From contig OX392540.1 of the NCBI GenBank assembly GCA_947623455.1, positions 29,010,410 to 29,074,409 of the forward strand: a stretch of DNA of 64,000 nucleotides, in the 5' to 3' direction. The stretch is from Mimachlamys varia. Taxonomy: Eukaryota; Mollusca; Bivalvia; Pectinida; Pectinidae. Under the pieces are notes generated by a model. That model saw only the letters and a list, made by a program, of their open reading frames with translations, searched no databases and was not told the DNA's origin. This document shows positions 56,985-64,000 of the stretch, piece after piece (within the stretch, counting starts at the first letter, position 1; every line of letters starts with the position of its first letter). The position numbers and the translations under genes were made by a program.

Positions 56985-57355
56985 GGGGGATGCGCCTGGT
57001 ACGCTAGCCACCTCCACCCCTCTATCTTGTGAGGATGCGCCTGGTGCCCTAGCCACCTCCACCCCTCTATCTTGTGAGGATGCGCCTGGTACGCTAGCCA
57101 CCTCCACCCCTCTATCTTGTGAGGATGCGCCTGGTACGCTAGCCACCTCCACCCCTCTATCTTGTGAGGATGCGCCTGGTGCGCTAGCCACCTCCACCCC
57201 TCTATCTTGTGAGGATGCGCCTGGTGCCCTAGCCATCTCCACCCTTCCATCTTGTGAGGATGCGCCTGGTGCCCTAGCCATCTCCACCCTTCCATCTTGT
57301 GAGGATGCGCCTGGTGCCCTAGCCATCTCCACCCTTCCATCTTGTGAGGATGCCC
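56985..57355. repeat. 45-bp minisatellite, 8 copies
   Basis: The unit gaggatgcgcctggtgccct, agccacctccacccctctat, cttgt is 45 bp (15 codons). In plus it reads EDAPGALATSTPLSC repeated, in the same frame as the first zinc finger and following a Pro-rich linker. The minus strand is also open. The last three copies share the variant atctccacccttccat. It may have been a coding repeat of the zinc-finger protein. Confidence 0.9.
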
Positions 57356-57850
57356 TGCTTGGAAGTGTTGGTTGAGGCAGTGTCATCGTCCATAAAAATA
57401 ATAAGGGGGAAATTTTCGCCTTCGTTAACAAATCAGATTAAGGGAAAGTGTTGGGCGGAAATAACATCACGGTAAGTAAGATTGAGAGAACACTCCGCCA
57501 CTTTGAATCGATCTCAAACATGCATTTAATCGCGGTTGAGGAAACTGATACCATTTAACCAAGTGATTGAAACCAACCCTTGAAAAAACGCTTAACCGTA
57601 AAAGTGTTTAAAACCTTAAACATGTTTGAGAATAAAAAACAGGCCTAAAATGTTAAGAGGCGACTAAACTTTGCAATTTTTTTTCCATTCTCCAAGAGGT
57701 TTTTGGCCTTAAGTTGAGCGTTCGCCCCTGTGAGGAAGACTATGGGTTCTCACACCAGGTCCAGATATATAAGAATAATAACAATAAGGATCCCGAACCT
57801 TTGATTTTGTTTATTTACCTTGTGCTCTAATCGATTTATGATATCGTATT
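57356..57850. other. Inverted piece of the hammerhead-associated repeat block
   Basis: aagaggcgactaaac (57655) and ctgtgaggaagactatgggt (57730) match, inverted, the gtcgcctcttacgatc and cccatagcctccctcacagg parts of 36990-37130. No hammerhead core is present. Confidence 0.5.
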
Positions 57851-57854
57851 TATG

Positions 57855-58035
57855 TTATTCTAGGACTTGCTCTAAATATCGTCATTTTCGTGATCGATGT
57901 TGACTGCTGACAAAATAACCACACAGGGATTCAAGAGAAGGAGGTTTATCAGAACTAGGCCTATGAAAAAGTTTTATGGTGCCCATCTTTGTCTTATTGA
58001 AAAAATGTTTTGTATCTTTGTGTAATGGTAGATGG
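57855..58035 (+). pseudogene. Short Penelope-like RT remnant
   Basis: ttctaggacttgctctaaat to cttattgaaaaaatg aligns with the LIRYSRASSEYRDFRDRCQLL ... KFYGRHLDLIEKYY part of the 37.5-kb copy, with several stops. Confidence 0.6.
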
Positions 58036-58810
58036 TAGGGATTTCATGTCAGTTTCTATAATTATGATATAGGTAACGTTAAGCTTATAACCTTCAGTGA
58101 TCAATCTACATGCGAGTCCTGAGTCCAGTACTCATAAAATTATGAAAGGACTCATAGGAATTCTGGAAATACTTCAATTTAACCTTGTGGGACCCATTGT
58201 TTTCGGCAATATGTACAAAAAGGACCCATGAAAATAAACTGTAAATTGATCACTGACCTTTTGACTAAGAAAAGTACACTTTGCATTTCAAACGGGTAAT
58301 TTTATCACAGATTGAATATATACTCACGTAAAATCAAGTATTTACTTAGCCCATTTTATACACATTTTTAAAACCTTATCTGCAGCGTTCTCGGCCTCAG
58401 TCAAATTTGCAACGCTTAACGTGACGCTACCCCATTTAGTACACGGTCACAAAATGGTTCATTTGTTGGTAAAATGCTTGAAAATGATATTTGAACATTT
58501 TCCTATATTTTTTTTTTCTGGATCAATTTACAATCACACGATAACATCGAAGTCATCATATCAAAAACCCAGTAAAAACGCTGTGCGTCGACGACATTTT
58601 GGCGAATTTTGAAGGGGGTAATTTTAAGCAAGTTTAAATATAGATTTTTGGTCCTTATAACCGAAAAATATCAAAGTGGATATGTAAAACTGTAGTTTGG
58701 TATGGTATTTAAAAAGGCAGAATATTTTTTTGCAATAGGTACATTCATTAGTTGAAATAAAAACAAATTCAATGACCTGTGATACGGTGTATCAATGGTT
58801 TCCGCCGCGA
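58036..58810. other. Unassigned AT-rich DNA
   Basis: A direct echo, gactcataggaattctgg, occurs around 58130-58170. No gene is seen. Confidence 0.5.
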
Positions 58811-58816
58811 CACTAC

Positions 58817-58831
58817 TCACCAGGGGGCGCA
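58817..58831 (+). promoter_or_regulatory. CTCF-like motif
   Basis: tcaccagggggcgca agrees with the CTCF core CCACCAGGGGGCGC at all but one or two positions. It lies 40 bp upstream of the SAP-domain start codon. Binding is inferred. Confidence 0.4.
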
Positions 58832-58869
58832 TGTGTACTAGGGGGTAACTACCGACGCCAGATTTTAAG

Positions 58870-58970
58870 ATGGCGGGCTGCTTTCAGCATTGGTCAGTAC
58901 CACAACTGAAGACGGAGTTGAGAAAACGGAGTGCTGCAACCCATGGCCGAAAGACTGATTTAGTTGAAAG
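58870..58970 (+). CDS. First exon of a SAP-domain protein
   Basis: aagATGGCGG at 58870 opens MAGCFQHWSVPQLKTELRKR, SAATHGRKTDLVER and ends at a donor (GAAAG|gtaaca). LK.EL..R......G.K..LVERL is the SAP motif, a short helix-turn-helix that binds DNA. In invertebrates a very similar SAP start occurs in proteins with SWIM or YqaJ-type nuclease regions, which are often transposon-linked. No later exon was found in the window. The AAGATGGCGG at the start resembles a YY1 site. A 3-to-1 choice between host and element gene cannot be made. Confidence 0.65.
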
Positions 58971-60325
58971 GTAACAATGCATATTTTCTATCCAACAAAT
59001 ACCTCCATTTATTGTTTTTCCGACTACATTTCGCTCATCCTTCGGCTGACAAATCAGACCGTCCGTCATCGAGAGAAAGTGAAAGTAGGAACTAGGTATC
59101 GTTTTTCACATGGTCTTTGCTCCTATCAAATAATCCCATACGATCGAATTGGATGCATTGTACTTATGATTATCTCTGGCTGTCACAGGGAGCGAAGTGT
59201 GGCGTCTACTGTATATATATCATGAGAATTACATCGTGAAGACTGAAGTACATTATAATTAGCTAGCCGTAAGTTTGATTTTGCAGTGTTAAACTAAAAA
59301 AACGGCTGTTAATGCTCCGTACAATGGTAGAAATAGTAAAATCATAGTCATATCATTTGTTTCATACTATTATTAATTTATTGAAATATTATCAAGATTC
59401 ACTAAGTATGTTATTGCTCTATTAAATACTGTAGCATTGGGGGCACACAGTAAACAGTAGAACAGAGGACAGTTAACTGCTAGACATCTACTGCAGTATA
59501 CATAATAATGTAGTTTAGTATTAATAACAGAAGAACAAAGAAGAATAATTGAAATTAAATTTATTTATTTCTTATTCATGTATTGTAATTGTAATTAAAG
59601 ATGAAATCCTCTTCATCTTGTTAAACAAGACATGTTTACAGAACATTTGGTTTCTAGGATTCATTTTCACACAGCTAGAATCTAATTAAACTTCACAAAG
59701 TTCATTCACAATTGGTACAGACAAATGTTTTTTTTTCTTTTGTACACTTTTTCTTTATATAGAAATAATTCCTTTTAACTCTATATCTATCCTACCTTTT
59801 AGTTTGCTGGTCCGAAACGGAGTAACCTAATTGCGAACGCACACGGCTTTATATTCCCAACACCCAATGGACGATGTCCATAGGTGGCGCTGCCTGCACG
59901 TACTAATTAGCGCCAAATCAGCGGTATTTACCAAAGCCGTGGTTCTCTCCCCAATTTCACTGGTAAACCAAGCCTACTAAACTTACACAATCTGATCCCC
60001 ATCACATTCTCCCGAACTTAAAATCAAATGTGTCCAAAAAAAAACATACTGATTCCAAGCTGGGTCCAAACCTAGACACAGATTATCATTTACAGGAAAA
60101 GTCACTTTTATCTTTATTAATGGACAACATTTTGCTTTATATTGATGGCCCGAATAAAATATTTTTGAAAAAACTCTGTATAAATGAAGAAGTTCAATAC
60201 TTCTCCTTACCCCTACTGAAAATGCCATCAAACAATCTTTATCCATAATGAACCGACGCGTTCCGCGAATTAACTTTATCTTACTTAATAAATATACAAT
60301 TCATACAATTAATTAAACACACAAA
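58971..60325. other. No gene recognised
   Basis: This holds AT-rich DNA with a GC-richer patch at 59800-59960 (agcctactaaac, ataggtggcgctgcctgcac). Short frames on both strands carry no motif. Confidence 0.5.
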
Positions 60326-60339
60326 TAGTTAATTAACAT

Positions 60340-60690
60340 ATGAAGACAAATTTATTTTTTTACGGAAATTAAAAAAAAAAACTTTTTGCAGGCAGTAAGG
60401 GGTTCCAGCCCATACTAACGTGTTTGTAAACCTCCGGTCCAGCCGGGTGTCCACAAACTCGAGGATCTCGTCCCGCGCCACGTGTACTTCTGGGGCAAGG
60501 TCCAGCCTCCCTGCGAGGTCAACTCGGATCCTCCTGTTCTCCTGTGCTGCCGTCTTTAACTGTTGGGTCTGGCAGAGGCGCTCCTCCAGGGCTGCGACCT
60601 TTGCCTGCTTCTGATCGATGGCGTCCTGCACCATCGTCTGATGTAGCCTTTCCCTGGCCTCGATCCCAACCATTTCCGTAAGCGACTTAG
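60340..60690 (-). CDS. GC-rich coiled-coil reading frame, antisense to the capsid start
   Basis: From a minus ATG near 60675 the frame reads MVGIEARERLHQTMVQDAID, QKQAKVAALEERLCQTQQLK, then EVHVARDEILEFVDTRLDRR and stops beyond 60340. It is heptad-rich and clearly GC-richer than its surroundings (60410-60700). A longer version of the frame overlaps the arginine-rich start of the capsid-like gene on the other strand. I do not recognise it. It may be a host exon, an element gene or part of the viral insertion. It does not look like a replication protein. Confidence 0.4.
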
Positions 60691-60694
60691 TACG

Positions 60695-61270
60695 TTTAGG
60701 CGTCGCTCTTATGGGTCGTATAAGAAGAGGAATAAAGTGCGCCGCAGGCGGCACTTACGTAGTAAATGGTACTACGGAAGAAGAAGACGAAATATTTTTT
60801 CTCGCAGAAGAAGTTATCGTCGAAGGAGAATGTCCCAAAGTAGGCAAATAGTAACAAGGACATTTAAGACCTTGCCTAGAGACATTTTACCTAACGCAGG
60901 CAAAAGTGATTCTCATAAGAATTCGTTGAATTTCAATCCGAAAGTTGCTTATGATTTCATTGTTGGAAATGAAGTTTTGAATGATTATTGCGGCATGTAT
61001 GACGAGTTTAGAGTTGTTCAAGTGACTCAGAAGATATGGATAAATTATCTTGGTCCTTCCAATTCTACTGTTGCGACTGATGCCTTAATTCCATCTATAA
61101 TGTCGGTTTATGACCCCGATTCTAATGGGAGAGCCTTTGCTACTTATTCAGATTTCATCAGATGTGGAGCAAGACCTCATTTCATGCGACCTTACAAGCC
61201 TGTTACTCTGAAATTGTGGCCTAAGCTTAATTATAAGGCTGGTAATGCTGTTGTTGCATATTACAACTAA
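60695..61270 (+). pseudogene. Capsid-like gene of a CRESS-DNA virus, N-terminal and middle part (probable endogenous copy)
   Basis: The protein begins with a dense arginine/lysine tract of about 40 residues (RRRR and RRRN clusters), as in capsids of circular Rep-encoding ssDNA viruses, where it binds DNA and directs nuclear import. A jelly-roll-like stretch follows, with YDEFRVVQVTQKIWI and a VYDPDSNG turn that match the fold's recurring pattern. The open frame extends upstream of 60737 with no clear ATG, and ends at 61270. Host-like sequence on both sides and no visible Rep gene favour an integrated, incomplete copy. The assignment rests on architecture, not a database match. Confidence 0.7.
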
Positions 61271-61640
61271 CAGTTACTTTCCGAACTCAATACAATATAT
61301 TATATCAAATATGAGCTCAAAGTATGATATTGAATGTCAATTTACCTACACCTACCAGTTTCGTGGACTTCGCAACGGTCAAACCTATGCTGGATTAGAA
61401 GATGAAGTCACCCTAATAGATGATGTCACCCGGATTATTCCTGCTCAGGATTCACAAAACATTGAAGTAAATGAAAACTTTGAGATGTTGAACATTGCAT
61501 ATATTTACGTTATGCAATGTGTTTATACAATATTTCGATATAAATATACTTCACATGTACTGACAAATAGTGTCAGAGAATCTGATATGCGTTACAGCAT
61601 ACATACATTGTTAGGTGGTATTACTTTGGAAAATGACTAA
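61245..61640 (+). pseudogene. Capsid-like gene, probable C-terminal part in the next frame
   Basis: This frame overlaps the end of the previous one and is shifted by one base. From about 61311 it has Tyr/Phe-rich beta-strand-like sequence (YTYQFRGLRNG) of the kind found in last capsid strands, then about 90 residues with no recognisable match, ending TAA at 61640. The simplest reading is a single-base shift that broke the capsid gene after integration. An overlapping second viral protein is the alternative. Confidence 0.5.
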
Positions 61641-61845
61641 TAAACAACAACAGTGTAGTGTTAAAACATGAGGTGGAAAAGCCCATTATTTATGTCAGGA
61701 ATGAATAAAAATTGTGTCTGCATTTTAGAGAAAAAACCCCCAATAAATCTTCGATTTGACCCAAGTATTTATAGAATTCTTTCTGAAATATTTATACCTC
61801 AATAAATCATTTGTGATGGTAGTTAATCGAACTTTTAATTAAGGA

Positions 61846-62110
61846 ACTCACCTGGTGTATCTCCCACAACTTGGATAAAATTGCCACTGGCCAAAATTCT
61901 TTAAGTGCAGAGGACCTGCCGCTCCTCGACAGTCAGGGCATGGTTACTGTTGGATTTCCTCTGTATATAATCTCGTAAAAGGTAGGGAATGAACAAAATA
62001 GACTGTCGTCCAAACTTATATCGCTGACGCAGGTCATGGTCAGTGAATCTGCCATTCATGATATCCTGGTGCCTATAAATGCGTTCTTTCCTCTTTTACT
62101 ACCAGCAAGG
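61846..62110 (-). pseudogene. PIF/Harbinger transposase exon relic
   Basis: Minus strand: HQDIMNGRFTDHDLRQRYKF, GRQSILFIPYLLRDYI, SNHALTVEERQVLC, one in-frame stop, RILASGNFIQVVGDTP, then ag|gtgagt. The RF......RF/Y..GR.SI..L...L, HALT.EE..L.ALRFLA.G.F..V.GD..G series is the N-terminal part of HARBI1-like transposases. The stop and the absence of the DDE exon make it dead. Confidence 0.75.
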
Positions 62111-62138
62111 TGGCCATATTTGACAGCTCTTAAATCCC

Positions 62139-62628
62139 AATCTGATTAAAATACAGATCCTTGTTCTCACTCCGTTTTACAAGGATCTGACAACTTCCCA
62201 TAAGAGGTCACGTTCAGATGACCTTTGCCGCCTGTTTACTTCACACTAAAATAATTTTCCAATGACCTGTCATCTTGCAAAAAAGATACCAACTTGCTAA
62301 CTTTAGTCATGTATCTATCCATGATTAAGGATTTAAGCAATCTGATTAAAATTATATCTTGATCTCCGCGCCGTTCCGTAAATTTCCCTCTGCTGCGTTA
62401 AAATCTTAGAAAATCCCATAGCAGGTCATGTCCCGATGACCTTTTGCAAATCAAATTACATATGTACTACTGTCAAAATCTTGACAGTGAAATTTTGAGG
62501 TAACAAAGCTTGCATAACCGCATTTGTCAGTTTAGTCATTTCGTCACCGAAAAGTTCATGTTGAATAATGTGACAAAATGACTTGTTGCAAGATGACAGG
62601 TGATTGTAAAATCATTTTAGTGTCAAGA
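62139..62628. mobile_element. Rearranged fold-back element of the aatctgattaaaat family
   Basis: aatctgattaaaat occurs at 62139 and again, in the same orientation, at 62339. The second half (to acaggtgattgtaaaatcat, about 62600-62628) is the complement of the first half, including the gtcatttcgtcac hairpin. It is related to 47350-47696 and lies between the Harbinger and psq relics. Confidence 0.65.
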
Positions 62629-62737
62629 ATCGCCTCCTCCTGAGTCTGCATGATCTTTTGCTGCTGATCCAGGAGGGCGAAAGCCAACAAGAGTGTGTGG
62701 TCTCACTGGGTACTGGAGTTTGTGCCGGGGTCCTCTG

Positions 62738-63040
62738 TCAATCCTTAAGGGCCACATAATGGTCCTCGAGTTCCTCCATGACGTCGACTTCCAGAATGTC
62801 AGTGGAGGAATCCCTGGGAAGACCAATGCGAGGCAGGTATCCGTAACATGAATTTGCCATTTTCTTTATTTGATTGACAATAACCACTTGTTCTTAAGTT
62901 AATGTAGGTGAGCGACCAGCTAACACGCAATCAAGATCAACTTTATTTTTTACACGATCTCTTAGTGTTTGCTCAGGCGCTCCAAGCTGTTTTGCTGCTT
63001 TTTTATACAGAAATATTGTTCTCTATCGATCAGTATGACA
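62738..63040 (-). pseudogene. psq-type helix-turn-helix (pogo/Tigger-like) transposase relic
   Basis: Minus strand: FLYKKAAKQLGAPEQTLRDR, VKNKVDLDCVLAGRSPTLT, a stop, EQVVIVNQIKKMANSCYGY, then LPRIGLPRDSSTDILEVDVM to a stop at 62740. AAK..G.P..TLRDR....V......GR.P.LT.EEE..L...I..MA..GYG is the N-terminal DNA-binding region of CENP-B/psq-type transposases of the pogo group. The catalytic DDE part is absent. Confidence 0.72.
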
Positions 63041-63129
63041 TGTTAAAATTGGACTGCCACGTCTCCCACCACTATATTGAAGTATAGCATGAATATTTAA
63101 GTATTCAAAATTTAGATTTAGAATCTACT

Positions 63130-63612
63130 GATTACATCCGTTTGAAATCCCAGGTATCTTTAGAAGATTCGTCCTCTTCATCATCACTATTGTCGAGAAG
63201 GTTCTGTAGATACAGATTGACTGGCATATCAGTTCCAAACATTTGTTTGCAAGTGAACTTTCAGGATGGACTTCATCATATAGCTTTGTATAATCATACT
63301 TGTATAATCATACATGATTTTCTTGCGATTTTGACCGTGTTTTCCTTTTTGTTTGGTTGATACCCTAATGATATCATCGTTAAATCTGAGGGTCGAAAGA
63401 TTAAGTGCTGTGTTGTGGTCGGTGATGATTGTGTCGATGGAATAAATGTCAGTTTCAAGATGGACTTGTTGTGCATGATTCAATACCGGTGGTTGAATGA
63501 TTTGTCCTTTATACATTTGAAAGTTATTGTATTTTGCCAAATTCGACGTGACTTGTAAGCTAATATTTTCATTTGAAATCTGATAAAATTTGTCTAAATC
63601 CTGTCTTGCTTT
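63130..63612 (-). pseudogene. Unidentified coding fragment
   Basis: Minus strand, beginning at the repeat edge: ARQDLDKFYQISNENISLQV, TSNLAKYNNFQMYKGQIIQP, LETDIYSIDTIITDHNTALN, RVSTKQKGKHGQNRKKI. Near 63310 a 14-bp tandem duplication (atgattatacaagt) disturbs the frame. Protein-like sequence continues in other frames (KLYDEVHPESSLANKCLEL; then VNLYLQNLLDNSDDEEDESS to a stop near 63136). Composition and length argue for a real former protein. The family is not recognised, and the left edge is cut by the terminal repeat. Confidence 0.4.
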
Positions 63613-63613
63613 T

Positions 63614-64000
63614 TAGCCCACCATCATCAGATGGTGGGCTATTCAAATCGCCCTGCGTCCGTGGTCCGTCGTCCGTCCGTCCGTCCGTCAGTCCGTCCGT
63701 TAGTCCGTCCGTAAACAATTCTTGTTATCGCTATTTCTCATAAAGTACCGAAGGAATCTTTCTCAAATTTCATGTGTTGGTTCACCTTGGTCCCTAGTTG
63801 TGCATATTCCATTTTGGGACCGATCTGAATTCAAGATGGCCGACAGGCAGCCATCTTGGATTTTGACATTTGAACTTTGTTATCCCTATTTCTGAGAATG
63901 TACTGAATGGATCTTTCTCAAATTTCATGTGTAGGTTCCCCTTGGTGCTTAGTTATGCATATTGCATTTTGGGACCAATCCGAAAACAACATGGCCGACA
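63614..64000. repeat. Repeat element: 12-bp hairpin, gtcc run, 155-bp tandem units
   Basis: It starts with perfect arms tagcccaccatc / gatggtgggcta (63614-63625, 63630-63641), then a (gtcc)n run (63668-63712). Units of about 155 bp with tttctcaaatttcatgtgt, ttttgggacc and aagatggccgacagg follow, continuing past the window end. Confidence 0.85.

Noticed and set aside
61612..61628. ggtggtattac as a CRESS replication-origin nonanucleotide
   Set aside because: It does not fit NANTATTAC at position 2, is within a reading frame, and no stem flanks it.
63230..63310. Histone H2B similarity of KLYDEVHPESSLANKCLEL
   Set aside because: Only the VHP core and spacing match; the flanking sequence does not continue as a histone fold.

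Overview
The window is about 64 kb of AT-rich, intron-containing animal nuclear DNA made mostly of transposable elements, satellites and fold-back repeats. The mix (tRNA-headed SINEs, gtccgtcc-rich repeats, repeats with ggccgcc and aaatttggcagg motifs, hAT, Mutator-like, piggyBac and Harbinger relics, Ty3 elements with a PNMA-like gag) suggests a lophotrochozoan, most likely a bivalve mollusc. This is a judgement from repeat style; no species marker is visible. No complete host gene is present, only isolated exons.

Layout. 1-64: a possible last exon. 640-3945: a 57-bp minisatellite of about 57 copies. 4.2-10.7 kb: a dead LINE reverse transcriptase, SINEs, fold-backs, and reverse-transcriptase debris with a hammerhead-like motif. 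10.7-17.0 kb: a 2.2-kb unit present three times in tandem. 18.0-19.0 kb: two inverted-repeat elements. 20.6-26.8 kb: a complete hAT element with terminal inverted repeats and an 8-bp target duplication, carrying a three-exon transposase, a small inverted-repeat element in its second intron and 2.1 kb of tandem repeats. 27.5-28.4 kb: a reverse-transcriptase fragment. 29.75 kb: a near-perfect palindrome. 33.2 kb: a possible first exon on the minus strand with ETS-like sites. 34.9-36.7 kb: a frameshifted Mutator-like transposase. 36.9 kb: a hammerhead ribozyme with an intact core. 37.2-38.0 and 45.2-46.2 kb: more of the same reverse-transcriptase family. 38.7-40.5 kb: a piggyBac relic. 44.6-44.9 kb: two phase-compatible final exons of an unknown gene.

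48.8-56.7 kb is a Ty3 (gypsy) retrotransposon on the minus strand. Its two 541-bp LTRs look identical, the 4-bp target duplication is intact, and gag and pol are open, separated by a GGGGGGC slippery heptamer seven bases before the gag stop. It sits inside a C2H2 zinc-finger coding exon, splitting the finger. Downstream lie a 45-bp in-frame minisatellite, a SAP-domain first exon (58.9 kb), and at 60.7-61.6 kb two overlapping frames that look like a capsid gene of a circular Rep-encoding single-stranded DNA virus, probably an endogenous copy. Relics of Harbinger and psq-type (pogo-like) transposases and an unidentified coding fragment follow, and the window ends in a 155-bp tandem repeat.

No pathway is encoded. 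The coherent units are the hAT element, the Ty3 element, and a recurring repeat block in which reverse-transcriptase remnants lie beside hammerhead motifs on the opposite strand.
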